Shown: positions 11,401 through 19,083, counted from the first letter of the stretch. The stretch is DNA of 64,000 nucleotides from Paludibacteraceae bacterium (GCA_017477325.1 JAFUWV010000011.1:1-64000); one strand, 5' to 3'. Made by a program: numbers and translations. The notes: generated by a model from the sequence alone, not told the origin.

Positions 11401-11471
11401 TGGTTGACGGGAGGATATACATACTCCGCGAAGGAAAAAAATATACAATTACAGGTGCCGAAGTAAAATAA
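8418..11471 (+). CDS. secreted pectinesterase (CE8), multidomain
   Basis: The C-terminal part (about residues 577-960) is a carbohydrate esterase family 8 domain that would remove methyl groups from homogalacturonan. It contains IGRQDALFG (about 787), GACDYIFGG (about 809, with the catalytic Asp) and WGRPWDK (about 880), the three pectin methylesterase hallmarks. A signal peptide (MKHTLLIVASLLATTLSAQ) is followed by about 550 residues of Ser/Thr-rich beta-sandwich-like sequence of unknown role, perhaps carbohydrate-binding modules. The last ~40 residues (VDGRIYILREGKKYTITGAEVK) resemble the PorSS/type IX sorting tails of Prevotella. A weak TAACTTTG box lies at 8372-8379. At 1017 residues it is much longer than the catalytic domain alone. 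Confidence 0.9.
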   Translation: MKHTLLIVASLLATTLSAQKAQVWDFGAEQLDNTKYQNMLSVSEINSWYDTGVTAGSEGVAIASFTASEGVNLVFNGDGKTNHRLRTTNTQITRWDSRSLTDAAGTEYKGYLYSNAGSTPGVYLEQSFEANDMIEYFVGSNGSAETYEFLSPSGDKVQGKYTAAAKIEKLTFYAKENGKYRIYGLDEKLVVARIIRTPAQYATLTGSVTAPAGIPDGYGIIFKNLRTEAETVVTPASGAYSATLALGYDYEVSLKDANGYVISSESTVKFTADNQKFDITISGVSLVTVSGTITGLPAAELTKVDVEFAIPEDKSFVPELTIGRTAGTFSVVLEKDVEYGVTVLNVNDYETSWKKVSATTDTYNIEFPFTKKPLYEITVVPTGATAAELANAVFTFTRLDDNYVYSFTGTVGIELRDGVYTVKVSNSGAYSQLLTSNLKVNGAATSIQIDFSADISRWNFSDADFTEGGYTDTKTAYTYKTLQFTGCKSHNNTYLYAGNGAEIKVPVKGNSIITVNACYEYHLFVGTDTLGDTKTGSTSQIDALTYAYNGPAGFVTITATGTCYINSIDVDKVTEYKPTLTVGKGKDYETIGEAIEAISQMKRTEDERVTVLIEPGNYEEMLRIHSDNVTLKNATSTPSLNVKDGGVNIDGNAVRITSYYGHGYNYYSMNSDYMWDARTLRVNKENGYTDIVNSGGSSATHWNSTVVVYGDNFEAEDIIFENSYNQYISKKESEDIVVEGAGSKGVRPTDEGNTSVQNRSFRERACALAFAKGSDKGFLKNCRIIGRQDALFGDNGVRVAVDGGILNGACDYIFGGMTLAVKKAELAMLVTSDKNDVAYITASKTEAGKRGYLFWECTVTSAKPGVDMVETKTAQPGLWGRPWDKNAETVFYKTTVEADGEKSLIQAAGWGDGLVAGGSERSYEYGTVEKAGVDNSASRVSWATVLTEPALPDGTAITLKNFTMGTDDWNPFNEEETVGVENVVTAQSGIAQKVVVDGRIYILREGKKYTITGAEVK

Positions 11472-11472
11472 A

Positions 11473-11504
11473 TTTGTGTATTCCAAAAACTTGTTGTACT
11501 TTTG
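11473..11504 (+). promoter_or_regulatory. promoter of rplS
   Basis: TTTG (11473-11476) and TACTTTTG (11497-11504) are 20 bp apart, a full Bacteroidetes promoter directly after the pectinesterase stop codon. It leaves a leader of about 115 nt before the L19 start, long enough for a regulatory structure. Confidence 0.75.
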
Positions 11505-11626
11505 CACCCGCTTTTGGAAAGAGTCTCTGGCGAAAAGAGATTTGAATATTAATTCTCTGGTAGAATCTCAGAATAAACAAAGTAGCGTATACTCTTTCTG
11601 TTAACCATTAAAACGTACGAAAAAAA

Positions 11627-11980
11627 ATGGATTTGATTAAGATTGCCGAGCAGGCATTCGCAGGCGAGAAGAAAGAATTTCCCGCATTCAAGGCAGGTGA
11701 CACTGTGACTGTGTCCTACCGCATTAAAGAAGGTAACAAGGAGCGTGTTCAGGAGTTCCGCGGTGATGTAATCCGCATCTCTGGCTCGGAAGACAAAAAG
11801 CGCTTCACAGTAAGAAAGATGTCAGGCAACGTAGGTGTTGAGCGTATCTTCCCTATGGACAGCCCCTTCATCGAGAAGATTACTGTCAACAAGTATGGCA
11901 AGGTTCGCCGTGCGAAACTTTATTACCTTCGTGACCTCACTGGTAAGAAAGCTCGTATTCCTGAAAGACGAGTTAAATAA
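11627..11980 (+). CDS. rplS: 50S ribosomal protein L19
   Basis: L19 lies at the 30S-50S interface. The 117-residue product has the conserved [24 protein letters not shown], the [17 protein letters not shown] block and the C-terminal [15 protein letters not shown]. It is monocistronic here, with its own promoter and terminator, rather than in the rpsP-rimM-trmD-rplS operon of many bacteria. Confidence 0.97.
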   Translation: MDLIKIAEQAFAGEKKEFPAFKAGDTVTVSYRIKEGNKERVQEFRGDVIRISGSEDKKRFTVRKMSGNVGVERIFPMDSPFIEKITVNKYGKVRRAKLYYLRDLTGKKARIPERRVK

Positions 11981-11998
11981 ATTAGAGGTAACAAAACA

Positions 11999-12030
11999 AG
12001 AGACGCGCTTTTATGCGTGTCTCTTTTTTT
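11999..12030 (+). terminator. intrinsic terminator after rplS
   Basis: A 9-bp stem (AGAGACGCG pairing with CGTGTCTCT, one G-U) with an 8-nt loop is followed by a run of T residues. It lies 19 bp after rplS and shows that the next gene must start downstream at 12097. Confidence 0.85.
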
Positions 12031-12096
12031 ACTACCCTGAAATATATAGAAATACTAGATTATATAGAAGTTCTAAAACTACTAGTTCAAACACAC

Positions 12097-12576
12097 ATGA
12101 AACAACCCAAGACCAACGCCCTGCGCCTGCTCGATGCAGCTAATATCAAATATGAGACCGTCACGTATCAGGTTGATGAGTCAGACCTGAGTGCGACACA
12201 TGTGGCAGAGCAGCTGGGCGAAGACATCAGTTGCGTGTTCAAGACTCTGGTACTGCGCGGCGACAGGACAGGCATCTTCGTATGTATCATCCCGGGTGAC
12301 AAGGAGGTGGACCTGAAGAAAGCGGCACGCGCAAGCGGCAACAAGAGTTGTGCCATGATACGCATGCAGGAGCTACTGCCCCTCACTGGCTATATCCGTG
12401 GTGGTTGCTCACCCATAGGAATGAAGCGCCCCTACCCTATGTATATACATGAGAGTTGTCGGGATTTTGAGAAGATATACGTGTCAGCAGGATGCAGGGG
12501 TATGCAAGTAAGGCTCTCCACCAAAGATCTCATCTGCTATGCTAATATAAGTATTGCAGATGTGATCAATGATTAG
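12097..12576 (+). CDS. ybaK: Cys-tRNA(Pro) deacylase, YbaK/EbsC type
   Basis: YbaK-type proteins hydrolyse cysteine mischarged on tRNA-Pro. The 159-residue product has the family start (KTNALRLLDAANIKYET), the conserved VFKTLVLRGD and the VDLKKAARASGNKSCAM segment with the catalytic lysine region, then TGYIRGGCSPIGMKRPYPMYI. A longer in-frame ATG at 12013 falls inside the rplS terminator hairpin, so the ATG at 12097 was chosen. No obvious partner gene is adjacent. Confidence 0.92.
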   Translation: MKQPKTNALRLLDAANIKYETVTYQVDESDLSATHVAEQLGEDISCVFKTLVLRGDRTGIFVCIIPGDKEVDLKKAARASGNKSCAMIRMQELLPLTGYIRGGCSPIGMKRPYPMYIHESCRDFEKIYVSAGCRGMQVRLSTKDLICYANISIADVIND

Positions 12577-12695
12577 AACTGTAGCCTTTTTGTGCCTTTT
12601 ATATTACCTATTATCAACAATGATATAAATGCCGTTGTACAAGCACTACCTAATAGAGTGAATAAAACGAATATGCATACAAAACACAAAAACTC

Positions 12696-12726
12696 TTGTG
12701 TATGTGCAAATTCCGTTGTATCTTTG
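12696..12726 (+). promoter_or_regulatory. promoter of WG-repeat lipoprotein gene
   Basis: TTG (12696-12698) and TATCTTTG (12719-12726) are 20 bp apart. The predicted start of transcription (about 12733) lies downstream of the upstream in-frame ATG at 12592, which supports the ATG at 12790 as the true start. Confidence 0.7.
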
Positions 12727-12789
12727 CAACAGATTTTACAAGATAGAAATATAACAATAACAATTAACACAATAAAACAACTATTCAGT

Positions 12790-13902
12790 ATGAAAAAGAT
12801 CTTTTCTTATTTAGCAATAGCTGTTGGCGCTATCATGCTGGCAGCATGTAATCCGTCGGAGCAATTAACACCCGCAACAAGTAAGACTCAGCTGTGGCCG
12901 GCAGGTTCCAATACGTCGGAATACTTCGGTTACATCAATGCCAAGGGCGAAATGGTTATAAAACCTCAGTTCAACGCAGCAAACAATTTCTCCTGCGGTC
13001 TGGCAGCAGTTAGGAAAAACGATAGTTGGTACTACATCAATGAGAAAGGAGAGACAGTAAGTTCTCCATATAATTACGCGTATGATTTCCGTTATAATTT
13101 TGCGGGTGTAGGCAACGAGTTTGACCATTGGTATCTGATAAACAAGAGTTTTGAGGAGGTTCTACCTGATTACTATGCCATCGGTGACATGACCGCAGAT
13201 GGTCTGGTATTTGCCCAGAAAAAAGAAAGCAGCAAATATGGCTACTACGACAAGAACGGCAAATGTGTCCTCGACCCCATATACGAAGATGCGTTTAATT
13301 TTATCGATGGTTTGGCACGAGTATTTGTGGGAGATGCCTGCGGAGTGATTGACACAAAGGGCGAAATGGTGATAACCCCTTCTACGCAATTCACATACTT
13401 TCCGGATTCAGAGAAAGTTATTCAAGTGTATGACCCGTCATCCGGAGACTATGGTCTTATTGATCGCAATGGAAATGAAATTGCTCCAATCATGTATGAT
13501 GATGTTCCCTGGTTTTTCAGCGAAGGACTTTTGGTAGTAGAAAAAAACGGCAAATACGGCTATATAGACAATAAAGGTAAAGAAGTGATAGCGTTTCAAT
13601 ACGACAATGCGTATTCCTTTCAAAACGGCGTAGCATGGGTGAAGAAGAATGACGTGTGGTCGGTAATTGACACAAAAGGTTCAACGTTGTTCTCTGTGTA
13701 TGACACAATTCTCGATGACGGTAACCTTTATTTCACAAATGATCTGAGTTTGGTCATGATTCCAAAGGGAAACGCGTATTTTGAAAATAGATACTACAAC
13801 AAGAAAGGCGAAATTGTCTATTCATGGACTTATGAGGATGAGGAACATCCTATTGCTCTTAGTCCAAGACTAAGTGCTAAACCTCATGCAATTCGCCGCT
13901 GA
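12790..13902 (+). CDS. WG-repeat lipoprotein
   Basis: The 370-residue product has a lipoprotein signal (MKKIFSYLAIAVGAIMLAAC, lipobox LAAC) and then a series of WG repeats of about 45 residues with the pattern YGYIDxKGxxVIxxxYDxAxxFxxGxAxVxK. Clear copies are FGYINAKGEMVIKPQF, YGYYDKNGKCVLDPIY and YGYIDNKGKEVIAFQY. WG repeats are predicted beta-rich binding modules; their ligand is generally unknown. The protein should be anchored to a membrane and exposed to the periplasm or surface. It is flanked by unrelated genes and has its own promoter. Confidence 0.85.
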   Translation: MKKIFSYLAIAVGAIMLAACNPSEQLTPATSKTQLWPAGSNTSEYFGYINAKGEMVIKPQFNAANNFSCGLAAVRKNDSWYYINEKGETVSSPYNYAYDFRYNFAGVGNEFDHWYLINKSFEEVLPDYYAIGDMTADGLVFAQKKESSKYGYYDKNGKCVLDPIYEDAFNFIDGLARVFVGDACGVIDTKGEMVITPSTQFTYFPDSEKVIQVYDPSSGDYGLIDRNGNEIAPIMYDDVPWFFSEGLLVVEKNGKYGYIDNKGKEVIAFQYDNAYSFQNGVAWVKKNDVWSVIDTKGSTLFSVYDTILDDGNLYFTNDLSLVMIPKGNAYFENRYYNKKGEIVYSWTYEDEEHPIALSPRLSAKPHAIRR

Positions 13903-13979
13903 CAGAGTTGTTGATAAAGCCTCGGACGATGATATCACCGGGAATATCATACCTTGCATAACTATTTATAATCAATACC

Positions 13980-15446
13980 ATGTTACACATTCAAGAAGAA
14001 ACCGCTCGCTGCCTGCTCTGTCACGACGCCCCTTGCGGTGACAGCGTAGCACGCGCCATCAGGGCACTCAGGTTCGACAACCTTTGGACTGCCGTCGAGA
14101 TTTTCAACCAACTGACCGAAGAGGAACTCTCACATTCGCAGCAGGCATGTATCCACTACGACAAACCTATTCGCATTTCGGAACTCAAGACAAGTCTATG
14201 CTCTGCGAGCGAATCACTGTCTGCGTCCGGCAAAGACCCGCTGCCTTCTCTCGAAATCAATTTCTGCAACATGGTATGCGAGAACCCATTCTTTCTCGCC
14301 TCCTCAGCCATCTGCACCAACTATGATATGGTTGCCCGTGCATTCGACGCCGGTTGGGCCGGTGTTTACTACAAGACTATCTGCAAGCAGGACATACGCG
14401 AAGTCTCGCCGCGTTTCGACGCTGTGCGCAAGGAAGGAACTCCCTTCATCGGCTTCCGCAATATGGAGCAACTCAGCGAGAACCCCTACCAGATGGACTT
14501 CGACATTCTGCGCCGCCTCAAAGTGAACTACCCTACCAAACGCGTTATCGCCTCCATCATGGGGCAGACTGAGGAAGAGTGGATAGAACTGGCACAGATG
14601 GCAGAAGCCGCAGGGTGCGATGCCGTAGAACTCAACTTCTCATGCCCGCAGATGCGTCTCACCGGTCTGGGCAGCGACATCGGGCAGAACCCCGAACTGG
14701 TACTCTTCTATACCTCCTACGTAAAGAACAGTGTCTCTATTCCCGTCATTCCGAAGATGACTCCCAACGTCATGTCAATGACAGCCCCTGCCCTCTCCTG
14801 TTTCTATGGAGGCGCGTCCGGCATCAGTGCCATCAACACCATCAAGTCCATCACTATGAGTCATGAAGCCGAGGTCAGCAATAAGAAGACTATCAGCGGC
14901 TATTCCGGCAAGGCGGTCAAACCTATTGCTCTACGCATGATATACGAGATGACAGGGCACCCTCTTCTGCAAAAGGCAGGAGTGGAAAAGCACATGGATA
15001 TCAGCGGCATCGGCGGCATTGAGACATGGCGTGACGCGCTCGAGTTCATTCAGCTGGGGTGCCGCAACGTGCAGGTCTGCACTGCCGTAATGCAGTATGG
15101 CTACCGCATCATCGACGACCTCATACTCGGGTTGCAGCACTACATGCAGAGCCGCGGAATCACCGAACTCAAGAAGCTGGTAGGTGAGGAACTCAAGAAT
15201 ATCGTCCTGCCGTCAGGTCTCGACCGCGACACGATGGTCTTCCCCAAGATTAACCGTGAGAAGTGTATCGGCTGCGGACGTTGCTATGTGTCATGCATGG
15301 ACGGCGGACACCAGGCAATACAGTTCTCGGACGACCGCAAGCCTTATATCATAGGCCAGAAATGCGTCGGCTGCCACCTGTGCAGACTGGTCTGCCCTAC
15401 AGGAGCCATCGGCACTGCCAAGCGCATGCCCAAACCGAAGAAATAA
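13980..15446 (+). CDS. preA: PreA-like dihydropyrimidine dehydrogenase subunit
   Basis: The core (about residues 88-400) is a dihydroorotate/dihydropyrimidine dehydrogenase FMN barrel: SLEINFCNMVCENPFFLASS, KTIC, ELNFSCPQM and the FMN phosphate-binding ISGIGGIETW. Two 4Fe-4S motifs follow at the C-terminus (CIGCGRCYVSC, CVGCHLCRLVCPTG). The N-terminal ~85 residues are extra for PreA and contain C11, C14 and C19 (CLLCHDAPC), recalling the helical Fe-S domain normally found in PreT or in the N-terminus of mammalian DPD. No preT gene is adjacent. The likely reaction is reduction of uracil or thymine, but the missing partner makes the substrate uncertain. It converges with the EFR1-like gene, 5 bp away. 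Confidence 0.8.
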   Translation: MLHIQEETARCLLCHDAPCGDSVARAIRALRFDNLWTAVEIFNQLTEEELSHSQQACIHYDKPIRISELKTSLCSASESLSASGKDPLPSLEINFCNMVCENPFFLASSAICTNYDMVARAFDAGWAGVYYKTICKQDIREVSPRFDAVRKEGTPFIGFRNMEQLSENPYQMDFDILRRLKVNYPTKRVIASIMGQTEEEWIELAQMAEAAGCDAVELNFSCPQMRLTGLGSDIGQNPELVLFYTSYVKNSVSIPVIPKMTPNVMSMTAPALSCFYGGASGISAINTIKSITMSHEAEVSNKKTISGYSGKAVKPIALRMIYEMTGHPLLQKAGVEKHMDISGIGGIETWRDALEFIQLGCRNVQVCTAVMQYGYRIIDDLILGLQHYMQSRGITELKKLVGEELKNIVLPSGLDRDTMVFPKINREKCIGCGRCYVSCMDGGHQAIQFSDDRKPYIIGQKCVGCHLCRLVCPTGAIGTAKRMPKPKK

Positions 15447-15451
15447 GTGGC

Positions 15452-16246
15452 CTACAGCAAGTCTTTCAGTTTTATTTCAGGATGGTGATACTGATGCTGC
15501 TTCAGCGTCGGCTTGCCTGCTATCTCTATTGCCTGTTGCGGACAGAAATGCACGCACCGCAGGCATTGTGCGCACTTGTCACCTATCAGTGCTGTGCTCC
15601 CCGTCTCATTGCCTTGCCCTGTCTGCTTGCCGCCTGCCGGGCCGACAAGACTGATATTCTCTTGCGGGCATATCTTTGCGCAAGTACCGCAACCTATGCA
15701 CAGGCTCTGATTGACAGCGGGCTGCAGCAACGGCTGCGTCTTCCGCTCCATCCACGGCTGTGAACATAGCCAGCCTGCCAAACCCCATGCACCAAAATGA
15801 TGGGCATGCCGGCGCTCGCGTATGTCAGAGATTATCTTCGCCAGTCGGTAGGCATACTTGTCGAATTTCCACTTCTGTACGTTCGGGTCACGGCCGAAAC
15901 CAATCGCACTGCAGTCAGGCACACGTATCTTGTGGCAATATGCGACACTTACGCCCTTGCTGCGCAGAATCCGGGCGACACTCCATATCGCATTGCCGGT
16001 CTGCGCACCGCAAGGAATAACCACAAACACGTAGGCATCCTTGCTTATACTCAGACTCTTCACCAGCTCATGCACCGGAGCAGGGGCGTTGAAGTAGTAG
16101 GTCGGATAAACCAGACCTATCACTTTTTCCTGACTCAAGTCTGTTTCCGCGCCTTCATACAGCGACATCACGCGCTCGTCTGTCCCTGCCGCTATCTTCT
16201 TGGCGATAGCAAGACAATTGCCTGTTCCTGAGAAATATAGTACCAT
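15452..16246 (-). CDS. EFR1-type flavodoxin-ferredoxin fusion
   Basis: The N-terminal ~150 residues form a flavodoxin-like domain with the FMN phosphate loop YFSGTGNCLAIA and VYPTYYFNAPAPV. The C-terminal part has two 4Fe-4S clusters (CIGCGTCAKICPQENI and CAQCLRCVHFCPQQAI). This matches the EFR1 family ferredoxins of anaerobes, which are electron carriers of uncertain partner. The 264-residue length is normal. It is convergent with the PreA-like gene, so a redox link is tempting but only inferred. It has a full promoter (16356-16386) and a tandem repeat in its leader. Confidence 0.85.
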   Translation of the reverse strand: MVLYFSGTGNCLAIAKKIAAGTDERVMSLYEGAETDLSQEKVIGLVYPTYYFNAPAPVHELVKSLSISKDAYVFVVIPCGAQTGNAIWSVARILRSKGVSVAYCHKIRVPDCSAIGFGRDPNVQKWKFDKYAYRLAKIISDIRERRHAHHFGAWGLAGWLCSQPWMERKTQPLLQPAVNQSLCIGCGTCAKICPQENISLVGPAGGKQTGQGNETGSTALIGDKCAQCLRCVHFCPQQAIEIAGKPTLKQHQYHHPEIKLKDLL

Positions 16247-16299
16247 ATCAAAAGAATTAAATAATCAAAATAGTCCTGTCACAATATCATTACGATACA

Positions 16300-16334
16300 T
16301 TCGAAGCATTATTTTGCTACCTTCGAAGCATTAT
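16300..16334 (-). promoter_or_regulatory. tandem 13-bp repeats in EFR1 leader
   Basis: TTCGAAGCATTAT occurs exactly twice, at 16300-16312 and 16322-16334, 22 bp apart (about two helical turns). Both copies lie between the predicted transcription start (about 16349) and the start codon of the minus-strand gene at 16246, the usual place for a repressor operator. Confidence 0.4.
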
Positions 16335-16355
16335 ATAGTGATAAATTCTTGACTG

Positions 16356-16386
16356 CAAAATTACAAAATATTTCATTTTCGTCCAA
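16356..16386 (-). promoter_or_regulatory. promoter of EFR1-type gene
   Basis: On the minus strand TTG (16384-16386) and TAATTTTG (16356-16363) are 20 bp apart. Within the gene-free stretch 16247-16615 this promoter, the tandem repeats, and the divergent promoter at 16520 are the only signals seen, apart from loose repeats of AAGTCGC and a CCTGTAAC-type repeat near 16568-16605. Confidence 0.7.
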
Positions 16387-16519
16387 CTTTTCCTAATCTC
16401 AAAATTTAACAATTTGTCGCTTTTTGCACCATACCCCCAAGCAAGCGTCAAGCATACTCTAAGCAAAGTGTAAGCAATCTCCAAAATTAACAAAAAGTCG
16501 CATTATCGAAGTCGCGACA

Positions 16520-16551
16520 TTTGGCGGACATTACATTTTTTTGTAACTTTG
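16520..16551 (+). promoter_or_regulatory. promoter of small-protein cluster
   Basis: TTTG (16520-16523) and TAACTTTG (16544-16551) are 20 bp apart, and the predicted transcript begins about 16558. Its leader contains the repeat TTAACCTGTAACTTCTAACC, which belongs to the GGTTACAGG-like repeat family seen elsewhere in the window. Confidence 0.75.
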
Positions 16552-16615
16552 CAACTCCAATCATAACCCCGACCCTTAACCTGTAACTTCTAACCTGTAA
16601 CCCCACAAAAGCATC

Positions 16616-16804
16616 ATGTCAAGGTTTAGAAACATATTCGGCAAAGCGGCAGCACTGACTGCCATCATCAGCGCAGCCACAGGCTTGTTCTGGGCTGCAA
16701 TAGATTATTTCAACAAGAAAGCGGAGCAGAAGCCCGTCAACGACCCGACCGAATATCCTGAAGAGACTTCCTCCGATACGGCAGAAGAGGCAGACAACAG
16801 ATGA
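16616..16804 (+). CDS. small single-pass membrane protein, unknown
   Basis: The 62-residue product has a basic start (MSRFRNIFGK), one hydrophobic helix (about residues 11-31, AAALTAIISAATGLFWAAIDY) and an acidic tail rich in Glu, Pro and Ser. It is probably an inner-membrane protein. A well-formed promoter sits upstream, and its stop codon overlaps the next start (ATGA). No family was recognised. Confidence 0.6.
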   Translation: MSRFRNIFGKAAALTAIISAATGLFWAAIDYFNKKAEQKPVNDPTEYPEETSSDTAEEADNR

Positions 16805-17181
16805 AACGCCATGCACAAATACTGATTCTGCTGCTTACAACCTCTGTGTGGTTGCTCAGCGGGATGAGCAGTGTACAATGCGAAGCGGTGGATTATCACA
16901 GCGCCAACTTCGCCGAAAAGCATGGCAATGACTCCGAAACGGCCCTCTTCACTCTCTCATCTTCATCAGCAGCACTGCCTATTCAGGTGGAGAAAGTGAG
17001 AATAACAAGCATACAACTCTCAGCCAGACAGCTGCACAGACTTATGTCGGAGAGTGTATTCGGCCACCCTGCGTCTATCTGCAAGTCGCAATCAGCCACA
17101 CTGAGCATAGTGCACTCGCTATGCATTCTGCCTGGTCTCGCTCCGCCCGACATCAGCTTTCCCTTCACTTCCTTCTGGTAA
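16801..17181 (+). CDS. small secreted protein, unknown
   Basis: The 126-residue product begins with a likely signal peptide (MKRHAQILILLLTTSVWLLSGMSSVQC), in which a cysteine at about residue 27 might be a loose lipobox. The mature part is Ser-rich, with no recognised domain. It overlaps the preceding small gene by 4 nt, so the two are probably translated together. The function is unknown. The weak codon pattern in the C-terminal half leaves some doubt about the full length. Confidence 0.45.
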   Translation: MKRHAQILILLLTTSVWLLSGMSSVQCEAVDYHSANFAEKHGNDSETALFTLSSSSAALPIQVEKVRITSIQLSARQLHRLMSESVFGHPASICKSQSATLSIVHSLCILPGLAPPDISFPFTSFW

Positions 17182-17277
17182 GATACAGTTTGTTTCCGAA
17201 GCGGCATAATGCATGCCGCTCAACATGTTGATTTAATGTGTAACAACTCGTAATTAACTTTTAACAATCTGTATATT

Positions 17278-17403
17278 ATGGACGCAACAACAATTATTGT
17301 TGCAGTTGTGCTTGTCGCACTCTGCATTGTGCCTATGGCGATAATAAGCTATCGCAGTAACAAAAAGGCAAACAACAAAGAAAATAAAGAGAACAAAGAA
17401 TAA
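17278..17403 (+). CDS. 41-residue membrane protein, unknown
   Basis: This short ORF encodes a hydrophobic helix (residues 3-24, TTIIVAVVLVALCIVPMAII) followed by a Lys/Asn/Glu-rich tail. The length, single transmembrane segment and charged end are typical of real small membrane proteins. It is followed 27 bp later by a strong terminator and preceded by two other small membrane or secreted proteins. The function is unknown. Confidence 0.6.
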   Translation: MDATTIIVAVVLVALCIVPMAIISYRSNKKANNKENKENKE

Positions 17404-17430
17404 TAACAGAACAGTGATTATTCAGTAAGT

Positions 17431-17464
17431 AAAAGAGGATGACAAACTGATGTCATCCTCTTTT
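17431..17464. terminator. bidirectional terminator
   Basis: A 14-bp perfect stem (AAAAGAGGATGACA with its complement) and a 6-nt loop end in a T run on both strands. It can stop transcription from the small-protein cluster on the plus strand and from frdB on the minus strand. Confidence 0.88.
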
Positions 17465-17529
17465 AATGCTGGTTAAATACTGAATGGTTTCTGCCAGACT
17501 AAGACTGTCTAAGTACTGTATAAGTCTTA

Positions 17530-18285
17530 TCAGTCGGAGAACTTGGCACCGATAAACTCGCGGTTAAGTCGTGCGATGTTGGCAAGAGACACCTGCTTCG
17601 GACATTCGGCTGCACAAGCACCCGTGTTGGTGCAGTTGCCGAAACCGAGTTCATCCATCTTGGCAACCATTGCCTTGGCACGAGCTTTCGCCTCCACTCT
17701 ACCCTGCGGAAGCAAAGCCAACTGGCTCACTTTGGCAGCGACAAAGAGCATTGCCGATCCGTTCTTGCATGCTGCAGCACAAGCACCGCAGCCTATACAC
17801 GAAGCGGCATCCATAGCTTCGTCGGCTTTCTCCTTGGGAATAGGAATAGCATTAGCATCCGGCACTCCGCCTGTATTGACACTAATGAAACCGCCTGCTG
17901 CCATAATCTTGTCGTATGCCTGGCGGTCAACCATAAGGTCTTTGATTACAGGGAAAGCATGACTGCGCCATGGCTCTACCGTAATTGTATCGCCATCCTT
18001 AAACTTGCGCATGTGGAGCTGGCAGGTGGTGATAGCTGAGTCTGGTCCATGAGGATGACCATTGACATACATTGAGCACATGCCGCATATACCCTCACGA
18101 CAGTCGTGGTCGAAAGCGATAGGGTCTTTGTGCTCTGAGATAAGTTGTTCGTTGAGAATGTCCATCATCTCAAGGAAAGAGGCTCCCTGAAAGATGTTTT
18201 TCAGTTCATAGGTCTCAAAATAACCTTTTGCCTTAGGCCCTGCCTGCCTCCAGACACGAACCTTGATGTTGATGTTTTGATCCAT
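17530..18285 (-). CDS. frdB: fumarate reductase/succinate dehydrogenase Fe-S subunit
   Basis: This subunit passes electrons between the FAD of FrdA and the membrane cytochrome b, linking quinol oxidation to fumarate reduction (or the reverse). The 251-residue product shows the 2Fe-2S cluster CREGICGMC with a later Cys (about residues 60-85), and the [11 protein letters not shown] and [13 protein letters not shown] motifs for the 4Fe-4S and 3Fe-4S clusters. In most Bacteroidetes it follows frdA directly; here frdC and frdA are about 24 kb away in the same orientation. A TAACTTTG box upstream suggests separate transcription. Confidence 0.95.
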   Translation of the reverse strand: MDQNINIKVRVWRQAGPKAKGYFETYELKNIFQGASFLEMMDILNEQLISEHKDPIAFDHDCREGICGMCSMYVNGHPHGPDSAITTCQLHMRKFKDGDTITVEPWRSHAFPVIKDLMVDRQAYDKIMAAGGFISVNTGGVPDANAIPIPKEKADEAMDAASCIGCGACAAACKNGSAMLFVAAKVSQLALLPQGRVEAKARAKAMVAKMDELGFGNCTNTGACAAECPKQVSLANIARLNREFIGAKFSD

Positions 18286-18323
18286 TATGTTATGCTGTTT
18301 TACGTATATGCTACTTCACGTTG

Positions 18324-18331
18324 CAAAGTTA
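18324..18331 (-). promoter_or_regulatory. -7 box of frdB
   Basis: TAACTTTG lies on the minus strand 38 bp ahead of the frdB start. The -33 position (about 18352) reads TTT rather than TTG, so the match is partial. The rest of 18286-18600 holds only this box and the DUF4332 promoter. Confidence 0.5.
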
Positions 18332-18507
18332 CAATATTTTCTTGATATACGAAAAACAATATCCCAATTATTTATGATTTTATATGTTTTTGCCTTATAC
18401 TGAGGCCACTAATTATGGCCCGCATATCTGCGATTTGCATTGAAGAATGTGAAAACTATAATAATCTGAACCTGCACGAAAGAAAAAGTAAAAGAAGTTT
18501 GTTCAAT

Positions 18508-18539
18508 ATGAGAAAAAATATTATCTTTGCAACGCGAAT
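18508..18539 (+). promoter_or_regulatory. promoter of DUF4332 gene
   Basis: TTTG (18508-18511) and TATCTTTG (18532-18539) are 20 bp apart. The predicted transcription start (about 18546) excludes the upstream in-frame ATG at 18547 as a well-spaced start and fits the ATG at 18601. Confidence 0.72.
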
Positions 18540-18600
18540 GTAACATGTGTTATGTCTGCAAGTAAATTATTTATTTAACTCATCTTTAAATTTATTACTT

Positions 18601-19008
18601 ATGGATTACAAAGTAATTGATATTGAGGGCGTAGGTCCCGTGTATGCAGAGAAGCTGCAAGCAGCAGGTATTATGAAAGCAAGTCAGCTGCTGGAGAAGT
18701 GTGCAAAACCCGCAGGCCGTAAGGCATTGGCAGAGGTTGCAGGTGTAGCAGATACACTGATTCTGAAGTGGGCAAATCATTGCGATCTTTATCGTATCAA
18801 GGGTGTAGGTCCTCAGTTTGCTGAGCTTCTCGAGGCTGCAGGCGTTGACACAGTGAAAGAATTCGGACACCGTGTTCCTGCCAATCTTGTAAAGAAGATG
18901 CAAGAAGTTAACGAGCAGCGTCATCTGACCCGCCGTGTTCCTTCAGAGAAAGAAGTAGAGAAAATGGTTGCTCAGGCAAAAGAACTGCCCGCAGTGATGA
19001 CCTACTAA
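18601..19008 (+). CDS. DUF4332 helix-hairpin-helix protein
   Basis: The 135-residue protein contains two helix-hairpin-helix-like units, IEGVGPVYAEKLQAAGI (about residues 8-24) and IKGVGPQFAELLEAAGV (about 65-81), the arrangement of DUF4332 proteins. Such motifs usually bind DNA backbone without sequence specificity, but the role of this family is not established. The start at 18601 was chosen because the longer ORF lacks homology-like sequence and begins at the predicted transcription start. It is monocistronic, with a promoter and a terminator. Confidence 0.82.
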   Translation: MDYKVIDIEGVGPVYAEKLQAAGIMKASQLLEKCAKPAGRKALAEVAGVADTLILKWANHCDLYRIKGVGPQFAELLEAAGVDTVKEFGHRVPANLVKKMQEVNEQRHLTRRVPSEKEVEKMVAQAKELPAVMTY

Positions 19009-19083
19009 TAAAGCAAGTTGAAGTTTGTGCCGTAAGAGTCGGGAACTATTCGTCCGAAACTCAGGCACAAATCTCCACAAAAT

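Noticed and set aside
9771-11507. Long minus-strand ORF of 578 codons opposite the pectinesterase gene
   Set aside because: Its product is Cys/His/Val-rich with no domain, while the plus strand encodes a clear CE8 enzyme with a signal peptide; it is a shadow frame.
12013-12096. N-terminal extension of the YbaK-type protein
   Set aside because: The ATG at 12013 lies inside the rplS terminator, and the extra residues are not part of the family.
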